Virus record (IMG/VR): IMGVR_UViG_3300010938_000115
Coordinates: 1-29,240 of that record
Length of the DNA: 29,240 nucleotides
Direction: 5' to 3' (one strand)
Source of the DNA: a virus
Positions within the stretch are counted from its first letter, which is position 1. Every line of letters begins with the position of its first letter. Made by a program: the position numbers and the translations under genes. Positions 1-8,600 of the stretch are shown here, one piece after another. The notes below the pieces were generated by a model. That model was not told the origin of the DNA, did no database searches, and saw only the letters and a list, made by a program, of their open reading frames with translations.

Positions 1-566
1 CTATCTTTTAATATCCTCCAAGTTTCTTTATTATTATGAACTTGACTGTGACAACGATTACATAATAAAACTAAATTGCTTAATCTATTGTCATATGGTC
101 TTTTATTTATATGATGAATAACAAGAATACTATCAATATTATTTGCCCTCTTATCACATAAAAAACATTTATTAAAAAACAAAAATTTAACTATTTTTTT
201 AATTCTGTTGCTTAAATCAATTCTTTTACCTCGTTTAATTCTTTCTTTTATTTTATCTTTTTTTGATGCTAAATAACATCTATTAGAACAAAAAACTTGA
301 ACAGCTTTTTTAGTTGCCTCAAATTCTTTTCCACATCTTTTACAATTCCTTTTTTCTCTTTTTATTTTAGACTTATTAGAACATTTAAAAGAACAATAAA
401 CTTGGTTTTTTACGTTTGTTTTAAAATCTTTCCCGAACAATTTACATCTTTTATTAAACCTATATATCTTGGTATTTCTACATTTATCGCAAAGAAACTT
501 TTTTCCTGCTATTTCACTGGCAAATTTTTCACCACATCTTGGGCAAGTTGCTATATAGTTTTTCAT
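1..566 (-). CDS. HNH endonuclease with tandem zinc-finger-like repeats (3' end cut by window)
   Basis: Reading the minus strand from the ATG at 566 gives 188 codons without a stop to the window edge, so the 3' end is missing. The N-terminal half has Cys-pair modules of the type CxxCGxxF followed by CxxxC: C8/C11 with C26/C29, a second with C58/C62, and a third with C75/C78 and C93/C97. The second module has lost one cysteine of its first pair (CKLF instead of CxxC near residue 41). The C-terminal part is an HNH nuclease core: C134/C137, the His pair 151-152, Asn around 160-164, C169/C172-H173 and H177. The start overlaps the upstream peptidase stop as ATGA, so translation is probably coupled. 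Free-standing HNH genes are common in phages as homing or packaging-associated nucleases; which applies here cannot be told. The family is confident, the role is not. Confidence 0.85.
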   Translation of the reverse strand, partial: MKNYIATCPRCGEKFASEIAGKKFLCDKCRNTKIYRFNKRCKLFGKDFKTNVKNQVYCSFKCSNKSKIKREKRNCKRCGKEFEATKKAVQVFCSNRCYLASKKDKIKERIKRGKRIDLSNRIKKIVKFLFFNKCFLCDKRANNIDSILVIHHINKRPYDNRLSNLVLLCNRCHSQVHNNKETWRILKD

Positions 567-1594
567 TTCTTTACTGCCTCATAAATTTTAATTAAAAGTG
601 TTTTTATTGGGCTTTTATAATTCTCTATTTTAGTCTCCAAATACTTAATTCTTTTAACATATTCTTGTTCTTTTAATATCCAGTTATTTTTAGCCGTGTT
701 ATATTCTAATGATAAATCATTTAATTGCTTTTTTATAACAGTAGTATCATCATTGTTTTTTGATATTTCCTCTATCTTGTCCTGACAATCTTTCAACTGG
801 TCTTGAAGTTGCCTGTTTTCATCGTTAATAAGCGTGTTTTTAGCATTTAAGTCTTTAATCTGTTGATTAAGATTTTTTATTGTCTCATCTTTTTGAGATA
901 ATTGATTTTGTAAGTTCTGATATTCTGACTTTAAGACATAGTTATTCTCCACTTCTTTTTTTTCAATAAATTCTTTTTTATTGACAACCCTATCCCACAT
1001 CTCAACACATACTTTAACGCTATCAATATTTGATAAATCAATTCCAAGATAATAGTTATCCTCAAATGGCAAAGTCTTGTCATACGCTCTAAATCTATAA
1101 AGTGTTCGTCTAACACCTCCATATACGGACAAATCAATTTCAGTTCCAGTATAGGGGTCAATCGCAAAAAAAGTCTCCTCTTTTGTCTCATCGTAGCCGT
1201 GAATTAAAACAAAGTGCATATCCTCTACAATAGTTGCTGGATTAAAATCAATTTCGGCAATTAGTGGTCTTCCCTCATCTATCAATTGTTTCATCTTGGC
1301 AAGCCCCTGTGTTGACACCGCATCATCATATCGAGGGGAGGAGTAAACTTCTGTCAGTCCTAATACTGTTGATTTTAACCAAATAAAATTTCCGCTGTCT
1401 TTTTCAAAACCCTGATTTGCTTTTAAGATGTCATTTATTTCAATCGGAGTTTTACCAAGATAGTTAGCAAAGCAAGTGATTAAACAACCATAATTTCCTA
1501 TGTTATAGACTGCGTTGGTGTTATATCCTAACAAAACACTTGCCCACCTGCTATCTCTTTGTGATTGTCTTGCTGGGATTTTGAGTTTTTTCAT
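563..1594 (-). CDS. C39-like (papain-fold) cysteine peptidase with C-terminal coiled coil, possible lysin or virion-associated hydrolase
   Basis: This 343-residue protein begins with a motif typical of Peptidase_C39-like domains: QSQRDSRWAS, then YGCLITC with candidate catalytic Cys37. Cys37 is followed by MHFVLIHGY (candidate His127) and AIDPYTG (candidate Asp146). Residues about 205-330 are Glu/Lys/Gln/Asn-rich with heptad character and look like a long coiled coil, ending in a basic tail. There is no signal peptide. The gene starts 3 nt after the stop of the fibre-like gene and closes the tail module, where a lysin or tail-associated peptidoglycan or protein hydrolase is expected. The coiled coil could trimerise it or attach it to the tail. 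Family assignment is by motif; the substrate is inferred. Confidence 0.72.
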   Translation of the reverse strand: MKKLKIPARQSQRDSRWASVLLGYNTNAVYNIGNYGCLITCFANYLGKTPIEINDILKANQGFEKDSGNFIWLKSTVLGLTEVYSSPRYDDAVSTQGLAKMKQLIDEGRPLIAEIDFNPATIVEDMHFVLIHGYDETKEETFFAIDPYTGTEIDLSVYGGVRRTLYRFRAYDKTLPFEDNYYLGIDLSNIDSVKVCVEMWDRVVNKKEFIEKKEVENNYVLKSEYQNLQNQLSQKDETIKNLNQQIKDLNAKNTLINDENRQLQDQLKDCQDKIEEISKNNDDTTVIKKQLNDLSLEYNTAKNNWILKEQEYVKRIKYLETKIENYKSPIKTLLIKIYEAVKK

Positions 1595-1597
1595 AGG

Positions 1598-2833
1598 TTA
1601 AAAAGGAAACGACACTATTCCTTGAACTGCCTTCATACCACTTGCTGTAAATCCTCCAAAAGCGTTAGCGGCAAATGTTGTTGCGTCTATCCCAAATTTT
1701 AGTAAGCCATCTGTTATTTGGACTCCACATACTCCTGATGTAGCTTTCCACACTGAATTATCAAGAACACCTAAGCCAGATTGATAATAGAAAGGTGTTG
1801 ACCCGAATGTTGCAGGAATAAAAGGTTGAGTGCAGTTGAATGTAGAGGAATTACTTGTTCCAGTAAAATTATATAAAAAGATATAAGTCATTCTTCCTAT
1901 TGTTGTAAAATAAAGAGTCGCTGTTGATGTTGTAAATCCAGTAATAGTAGATGTAAAAGAGAACAAAGAAGGAAAACCCATTGGGCTTGATTGATGTGAA
2001 TAGTAATTATTTGTTATAGCACTATTTGCTACAACATAATCATTGTTAGACGCTAATGTAAGTAATGTGTCAGCTATATTGGTGATTGTTCCATATTTTA
2101 CAGTTGAGCTTTGAGTAAATTTTACTTTATCTCCTTTTTTATATTTGTTGCCCGCACCAGATGGAACATTTATTGTATTAGATGAAGCATAAGTCCAAGT
2201 TTCATTAGCGTCAATCCAGCCGTCTACACTTCCTTTGAATAGAGGAGAAACAAGTGTTTTGTTGGATACTTCCTGTGTTGCTGACAACAAAGCCACTGTA
2301 TCATCTGCTACATTTGGTACTGTATGACCATTAGTTGTATTTGACCCTGCTTTTATTTTAGTTGTAGTTGTGGTATTGCCAACTGTTAAAACATCAGAAC
2401 TATCAATTTTAGCAACATCTCTTGCCGTCCCAGTGCTGTCTTTTTGAGTAATAGCCTGATTGTTATCAAGTCCTTGAACTTTTGCGTGAGTGCCGTCTGT
2501 ATTATGTTGAGTTTTATAACTATCAAGCAAATCATTCCAATGTTTTGCGGTAAAAAGAATTTCTACCACTGCCCCAGCCGAGTGAGCCTGTGCTGTTCCT
2601 TCTACTCCTCTGGTGCAATTAATAACATTTGAACCAGAAAGTGTGCCAACAATCACTTCTTTTTTGCTTGGTGTTTTTGTGCCGTTAGCATCTACTCTGT
2701 CAATTGTAAAAACATAAGTTTCACCGTCTGTCAAACCTGATGATGAGGTTAAAGTAAAAGAGGTAGTTGCTCCATCAGGTATCGATGATGCCAGTGTTCC
2801 TGTCCAAACCTCTTTTGCTCTATATAGTCCCAT
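1598..2833 (-). CDS. Tail fibre or minor tail structural protein
   Basis: The protein has 411 residues when started at the ATG at 2833. An upstream TTG at 2902 would extend it by 23 residues into the preceding gene, but the ATG has the TATATG context seen at many other starts here and leaves a 17-nt gap. Composition is Thr/Ser/Gly/Asn-rich and beta-prone, with TAKHWNDLLDSYKTQHNTDGTHAK in two parts as a linker and a KNKT-like stretch SNKTLVSPLF. Such segments are typical of phage fibre and baseplate proteins. The C-terminal 120 residues are aromatic-rich and hydrophobic, plausibly a receptor-binding tip. It lies between the tail-tube protein and the C39 peptidase. The fibre role is inferred from composition and position. 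Confidence 0.62.
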   Translation of the reverse strand: MGLYRAKEVWTGTLASSIPDGATTSFTLTSSSGLTDGETYVFTIDRVDANGTKTPSKKEVIVGTLSGSNVINCTRGVEGTAQAHSAGAVVEILFTAKHWNDLLDSYKTQHNTDGTHAKVQGLDNNQAITQKDSTGTARDVAKIDSSDVLTVGNTTTTTKIKAGSNTTNGHTVPNVADDTVALLSATQEVSNKTLVSPLFKGSVDGWIDANETWTYASSNTINVPSGAGNKYKKGDKVKFTQSSTVKYGTITNIADTLLTLASNNDYVVANSAITNNYYSHQSSPMGFPSLFSFTSTITGFTTSTATLYFTTIGRMTYIFLYNFTGTSNSSTFNCTQPFIPATFGSTPFYYQSGLGVLDNSVWKATSGVCGVQITDGLLKFGIDATTFAANAFGGFTASGMKAVQGIVSFPF

Positions 2834-2850
2834 ATAAGTTTGATTAACTT

Positions 2851-4830
2851 TTAATTGATTTTCCAGCTTGATGGACTGCGTTTTAACATCGCAAATCCCC
2901 AAGCCTCCAAACCTAATAACTCAAAAACAGTATTTGCCGTTGTTGAATAAATTTTAATCTGTAAAGCATATAACTTCTTATTGACTTTTAGATATTTTTT
3001 AATAACATCTGCCACAAAAACAGAGGGAGTATCGTTGGTATCGGAGAAAAGCATATCTGAAAAAAAGTCATCCCCCCAACCAGATGTGCCTAAAGTTGAT
3101 AAGATGGTGGCTGTAGCAAGCGTTGATATCTGTCCGTCTTTAGTAACCCCAACTACCTCAATCGTTGCCCCTCCTCTAAAAGAACCTAACTCTGCTATAA
3201 CCTCCTTTATTTTAGCAATAACTCTATAGTCTTTGTCAATAGGAATAAGAGGTGAGGTGTAAAGTTGGTAAAAATAACTGCCAAAATCAGAGGTATAACT
3301 TTCTGATAACTCAACCAGTTTATTTCCCGTTGGTGGAACTATCAAAAAGTGAGTAACTCCGCTACTATCAGTATATTCAAAAAAGTCCTTTGCTCCAAAA
3401 TCCCAATACCAAGTCCAGTTGTTTCGCTCCATATCAAAAATAGCAATCTTATACTCATTTGCACCAGAGGGAATTGAAAAATATATCCGTGGTGGGTTGT
3501 AATAACTAACGATATTTTCAACATATTGAGAGGGAATATCCTCATATTGATTTCTAATAGGTGCGGTCATATCATCATTTGATAAAACATTAAACATCTG
3601 TTGCTTGTTTCTTAAAGCAAAAATTCCTTTTTTATTAGCAAAGAAAATATTATCTAATACTTTAACCACTGATTTTGCCCCATCTGCCCCAGCCGCCCCA
3701 ACCAGTTTATATGCCGCAGGAACAACGGCTGTCTCGTTTCCTATGGTAACTGTGGTTAAATCAACTTGAAAAATCGTCCCATTTCCGTCAGCCGACTTAC
3801 ATAAAACGGTAATAATCGGGTCTCCTTTTCCTGTCCTGTAATGAGTAACTGCAACTGGCTTATTTTTTCCTCCTAACTCCAAATCAATCCACACTCCACC
3901 ATAAAAAGGTGAGAAGGCGGGATTAGTAAAGTATTGACCTGTGCCTGTGGCATATACCCGATACTCGTTATCAGGGTCACCTGTCCCCCAAAGTCTGTTT
4001 TGAGAGATTTCCAAAGAACCTAATTTTGGTCCGCCAGTTGTATTATCATCTGGCGTCTCAACATAGATATTGGCAGGATAGGTGACATTGCCATAGTCAT
4101 TAAAAGTGGTAGTTGTAGTTTCTGCGATTAAAACCTCTTCTCCATCAAACTCTCCCCAGTATATTTGATAACCATCTGCCCCAGTTACAGCCGTCCAGGA
4201 TAGAGAAACATAATTTGATGTGTCCCAATTGTCTCTGTGTTTATTGGTTGTTTTATTAACAGAAGGCGAGGGATTAGTATTACCGATTTTATTTGTTGCA
4301 ACAATTCTATAATAGTTATTATACGAACCTGTAGTTAAACCTGTTAGTGATCCAGTCGGAGCTGATGAGGGATCGGATATTGCGGTATATCGTGTAAGGG
4401 TGCTTCCATCATATACTGTTAATCTTTCGGTGCTGTTTCCTATAAAAAGTTTTCCGCCTATTTGAGCAAAGTAATATTTTTTTCCTGTTGTAAAAGTAAT
4501 AGAAGTTGATATTTTCGTCCAGCTTCCTCCGTCAGTTGATTTATAGGCATAGCCATCTGATGCGATAGCGACAATTTCCCTTATTCCTCCGTTATCAAAC
4601 TCGGTTGCCCCGTCTATATTAGAAGCACCAGAAATAGCCTCTCCATAATACGCTCTTCCTGGTCTTGTTTTCCATATCCCATCTTGAACTTGATAAAGAT
4701 TTCTAATATCAGGTGAAAAAATAGGTTTTAGGCGTCCAGGATTAATAAGGGTATTTGAACCACCTCTAAAACTGTCAATTTTAATTGACCAAGTCTTTAA
4801 GTTTGCTTGTTGTTCTCTTGGAACTATCAT
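2851..4830 (-). CDS. Tail tubular/nozzle-like protein (T7 gp12-type role) with Fn3-like insert
   Basis: This 659-residue beta-rich protein overlaps the upstream adaptor gene as ATGA, a tight pairing like the tail tubular A/B pair of T7-like podoviruses. The N-terminus has FRGGSNTLINPGRLKPIFSP and repeated short blades ending in phrases such as DGYAYKSTDGG and GGKLFIGN, suggesting a beta-propeller body. Residues about 155-260 read like a fibronectin type III insert (NYYRIVATNKIGNTNPSPS, then SWTAVTGADGYQIYWG). The later part includes FDMERNNWTWYWDFG and a membrane-free beta-rich C-terminus. No catalytic motifs were seen. The nozzle or stopper assignment rests on order, size and fold impression, not on a search. 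Confidence 0.6.
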   Translation of the reverse strand: MIVPREQQANLKTWSIKIDSFRGGSNTLINPGRLKPIFSPDIRNLYQVQDGIWKTRPGRAYYGEAISGASNIDGATEFDNGGIREIVAIASDGYAYKSTDGGSWTKISTSITFTTGKKYYFAQIGGKLFIGNSTERLTVYDGSTLTRYTAISDPSSAPTGSLTGLTTGSYNNYYRIVATNKIGNTNPSPSVNKTTNKHRDNWDTSNYVSLSWTAVTGADGYQIYWGEFDGEEVLIAETTTTTFNDYGNVTYPANIYVETPDDNTTGGPKLGSLEISQNRLWGTGDPDNEYRVYATGTGQYFTNPAFSPFYGGVWIDLELGGKNKPVAVTHYRTGKGDPIITVLCKSADGNGTIFQVDLTTVTIGNETAVVPAAYKLVGAAGADGAKSVVKVLDNIFFANKKGIFALRNKQQMFNVLSNDDMTAPIRNQYEDIPSQYVENIVSYYNPPRIYFSIPSGANEYKIAIFDMERNNWTWYWDFGAKDFFEYTDSSGVTHFLIVPPTGNKLVELSESYTSDFGSYFYQLYTSPLIPIDKDYRVIAKIKEVIAELGSFRGGATIEVVGVTKDGQISTLATATILSTLGTSGWGDDFFSDMLFSDTNDTPSVFVADVIKKYLKVNKKLYALQIKIYSTTANTVFELLGLEAWGFAMLKRSPSSWKIN

Positions 4831-5507
4831 TGTCCGATAATAAAGCCGTCATCGTAATCGAGCTCGGCTAAATTATAACTTTGATTAAATGGTTTTGTCT
4901 CGTTTTCAATAATCATATAATCCAAAGCCTGCTTGGCTAAGGCTTGATATTGAGCCACCTTATCATTTCTTAAATCCTGCTCATATAGTTGTCCTAATAC
5001 AAAGTAAACAATAAAATCGGGATTTAGCATCTCGGCAACATCAGTTGAGTTTGATAATTTAGTGGCTGTTTTATAATAAGAGTAGTAAATAGTCCCGTTT
5101 ATCGGATTAACAATATTTATTTTTTTAGAAGAGCCCCCGCCTGTCTCATAAAAGAATTTTGAGGCACTATTAATTTTATCTGTTTTAATTACATCATCTG
5201 GTCTTTTATAAACATAGTAAGTTTTATTGCTGTTTGTATCTTGAATATACAAAAAAGATGAGATAAATCGATAATCGGAGGGAGTTGAGTAGGATGTAGT
5301 TGAGGTAGTTGCTGTTTTATCTCCATCTGACGCATCAGGTAGATTTTTAAATAATTCTCTCCACCTGATATTTTCCTGCTCCCAGACATCTATTGCCGCA
5401 TTTACCAGTCCTTTTCTTAATTCATAATCCTCACTCCCCTCTGCTGGATAATCAGTATCCCCCTCGTATAAAAGGTGAATTTTGTTTAAGATTTCAGATA
5501 GTGTCAT
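4827..5507 (-). CDS. Head-tail adaptor/tail tubular A-like protein
   Basis: The protein is 226 residues from the ATG at 5507. An in-frame TTG two codons upstream lies inside the T-tract context and is rejected. The helical N-terminus (TLSEILNKIHLLYEGDTDYP, then LRKGLVNAAIDVWEQENI) is followed by a beta section and a helical C-terminus around NPDFIVYFVLGQLYEQDLRN. That pattern of early helix, dimension-checking beta core and YxLGxLY helix is common to podoviral gp11-type adaptors. It overlaps the tail-tube gene by ATGA. Its start codon lies directly after a hairpin plus T8 element, so expression probably requires read-through or antitermination. Function is inferred from order and overall pattern. 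Confidence 0.58.
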   Translation of the reverse strand: MTLSEILNKIHLLYEGDTDYPAEGSEDYELRKGLVNAAIDVWEQENIRWRELFKNLPDASDGDKTATTSTTSYSTPSDYRFISSFLYIQDTNSNKTYYVYKRPDDVIKTDKINSASKFFYETGGGSSKKINIVNPINGTIYYSYYKTATKLSNSTDVAEMLNPDFIVYFVLGQLYEQDLRNDKVAQYQALAKQALDYMIIENETKPFNQSYNLAELDYDDGFIIGQ

Positions 5508-5511
5508 ATAC

Positions 5512-5540
5512 AAAAAAAAGACAGGAGAACTTCCCCTGTC
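5512..5540 (-). terminator. Intrinsic-terminator-like hairpin with T8, directly before the tail adaptor start
   Basis: On the minus strand GACAGG (5540-5535) pairs with CCTGTC (5525-5520), with two further inner pairs and an A-C mismatch. It is followed at once by eight T residues (5519-5512) and then GTATATG, the start of the adaptor. A second perfect hairpin, TTCCGA/TCGGAA (5545-5561), lies just upstream. The promoter at 5581-5609 is upstream of both, so the element sits in the mRNA leader. It may also stop transcripts coming from the 1369-residue gene. Confidence 0.72.
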
Positions 5541-5580
5541 TACGTTCCGATTAGCTCGGAAAAGACTAACTTTTAATAAA

Positions 5581-5609
5581 ATAATACACCTCTTTTTTTA
5601 ACCTGTCAA
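5581..5609 (-). promoter_or_regulatory. Sigma70-type promoter for the tail adaptor operon
   Basis: TTGACA (minus strand, 5609-5604), a 17-bp spacer and TATTAT (5586-5581). The -35 box lies in the last codons of the upstream 1369-residue gene. The -10 box is followed by TTTATTA, the same discriminator seen at the promoters at 12203 and 19475. The predicted start is near 5574, giving a leader of about 66 nt that includes two hairpins and a T8. Confidence 0.7.
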
Positions 5610-8600
5610 TACTTTTATTTTTGGTTTCTTTGATTTAGTTTTTATCTTTTTCAAACTTATCTTAGCTATTTTTGAACTAATCTTAATCTTTGGCATTCTA
5701 ACTGCTTTTGGTTTAATTGAGATTTTTTTAGTTTTTGGTGGTTTAAGAGATATTTTTATTTTTTTAGTTTTCCCTCCACCAAATGAAAAACCTTTTGTTC
5801 CCTCAATATTGCCGTATTGGTCAAGTGATGGTAATCCTAATTTTATTCTTTGAGTATTTTGCCACTCTCTTAAAACATTTAAATAATCTTTTACCTCAGG
5901 GTCACTCCAGTTTTTCTCATCCATTTTCTTTTTAACACTTTCTGATGGTTGAGGTTGGGTCATTGCTAACTTTTGTCCAACATCCTCCATTGGATTTCTT
6001 TTAAAATACTCTGCTCTTTTTTCAAATAAGACTTTTAATTCTGGATAAACATTATTCATTGCTTTTCTTTCGGGAGAGCCTTCAGGTAGCGTCTCATACC
6101 TCATATATTTTTTTGCTGTCTCATAATCAACTAAATATAACGGGTCTATTTCTCTGTTTAGTTTTTGAGCCATTGCTATTTCAGTTGCCTGCTTGGCTTT
6201 GAAAACATTAGGATAGGTTAAATAAATCTGATATTTTAAAATCCGTCTGTTTGGGTCTTGAGGGTCTTGCTCATCTATTTTTGGTATTGAGTTATAGGCT
6301 GATTTTTCCTTCGCATCAAGTCCTCTTAATACTTCATTTTGGAATTGAAAAAAATATTTAGCATTTAATGATTTTTCGGTATAAAATCTTAAAGGAAGCT
6401 CCATTGCTCTTGCTAATCTCTGATAGGCTGGGTCTTTTTGATTTCTTGGATCAAAAATCTCAGCAATATAAGGGTGCTGTGTTTGAGTAAACAAATATTG
6501 TCCTATTTTTTTAGTTGCGGTTGGTAAATCGTCTCCTTCATTATAAATAGGTTTACCAAAATAATCAGAATTCATCGCAATATCTCCAAGTGTTTTTAAT
6601 CCCATTGATGAGGCTGTTGAAACAACATCCCCTATTGCTCCTTTTATATCCCCTTTTGCCACTCTCAAAACCGCTCTTGCTCCTGCTCTTGGTAAAGTTA
6701 AAACACTTGGTCCAATTGGTATCCCTATAACCGTTTTATCATTTTCATTCCCTGTTATATTTGAGATTGGGATTAAAAGTTTATCCTCTGTGCCTGGTGG
6801 ATTTTCAGCTAAACCTTTTCTATTAAACATTCTGTTTAACTTATCATAGGCTAAATAAGTTAAGACTGTTCCAATAATATAGCGAGTGTTATAAATATTT
6901 TCTGGCGATAATGGATTTTTTAGGGCTTTGATGTTATTTAATTGAAAGTTTAAAATACCTTCTCTATACTTTGGAGCAAAAAAGACTGTTGTTATTAAAT
7001 CCTCTATATTTTTATCTCTTAAAGCCTTCTCGCCATAATCCACTATTCCATAAAAGTTTTTAGTTGCTTTTGCCGCTATATCAGCCGCTAACTCTTTATC
7101 ATATCCTTTATTAATTAACTCATTTTTTACTCTTGAAAAAAAATCAATTTGAAGCATTGGTGAAAATCTTTTGAAAGTTGGGTCATTAACTACAGCGTGC
7201 CATACACCACCCAATCCTTTTTCTTTAAAAATCTCTCCTATATTTTTTACTCCTGTAAGATTTTCTAAATTTAATGAGGTTGAGCCACTTATTCCTCTTT
7301 TTTCCATTGCTAAAATATCATCTATATGCTCTTGGAAAAATTTATTAGTCCCTTCTTCTGTCATTGAGTTGACAACTACTTTTATGGCGTGAATAGGTCT
7401 TCCTGCCGTTATCTCTTTTATCACCTGTCCAAAAGTCCAAGCATTTAATGGTGTTCCTGGTACTCCACCTGCTAACTTTATATCCTGCCATAAAGACATA
7501 ATTTTTGCTGGTAAAGAAAAAGGTCTTGGTCCTTGCTCCCCAAAGGCCCGTCTTAAAACTGATGCTACCTCAGGCGGGGCATAATACACTCCTTCTCTTA
7601 TTTTATTCTCACCTATGATTTTTGTTTTTGGCTCAATCCCCGATACTGTCACTGGCTCAAAACCTGGCATTCTTTTTGCTACCAAAAATCCTTCTTTTTC
7701 TAAATCTCTTAAAAGATTTACTTTTTCAATTGTTTGTTTTAATCTTGATGTATAATCGGCAATAATTTGAGCTGGGTTTGAGTATTTTGGCGTAAGTCCC
7801 ATTTTAATACCTTCCTCATAAGTTGGTAAAGTCCTTTCATTTGAAAATTTAAATTTAGTTTTGTATTGTTTATAAAGTTGAGCTACTTCCTCTTGTGGTC
7901 TGTCCCAAATATGGGTTAAATAGTTTTTAACATACTTCATATCAATCCCCTCTTTTTGAGCTAAGTTATATAACTGGTCATACACCTGTCTTACTTCTTT
8001 TATATATGGTTCTAATTTTTTAGGTGCGTTCTCTGGGTTCTCAATAAACTTAATAACATCTACTGGTGATACATCTTTTGGTAAATCCTTAAATTGTAAT
8101 CCTGTTTTTATCCCTTCTGTTTTTGAGGCGTTAATATTATTTAAGGCTTGAATAAGTCTTTGTTTAAATCTATCAAAATTTAAGGCAGTATTGATATTTG
8201 CCCTGTCTCCTGCCCCACCTTGTCCTAAATTTAGTCTTTCAGGTGGAGGTGGAGGTTGTGGTGGCTCGCTTTGAAGTTTTTTCATATCCTCTTCCAACCC
8301 TTTCAAAAACTCATCTGTTTGTGGCTTTGTAGAGCCCTTTATCTTAATTTTTCCCACCTCTCCCCCGCTCTCCCCTACTGGTAAAGTTGTTGGTGGGGGA
8401 GTGGTTTTTCCCTTTATTTTAATCTTCCCACCCTGTTTTGCTAAATCCTCCAAAATTGCCTGTCCTTCCTCTGCTGTAATATGACCTTGTTTGACTGCTT
8501 CTGATACCATTCTAACATTCTCATCTTTTGTTGGTTTGATAGATAATCCAACATTTACATCTTTCAAAACATTCCATTTTTCCTCGGGCGGAAGTTTGAT

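Noticed and set aside
297-584. Plus-strand reading frame of 95 codons
   Set aside because: It is antisense to the HNH gene and to the ATGA overlap, and its Phe-rich composition is typical of the reverse of a Lys-rich gene.
2834-2902. TTG-initiated extension of the fibre-like gene
   Set aside because: It would overlap the previous gene by 52 bp and uses a rare start; the ATG at 2833 has the usual context.
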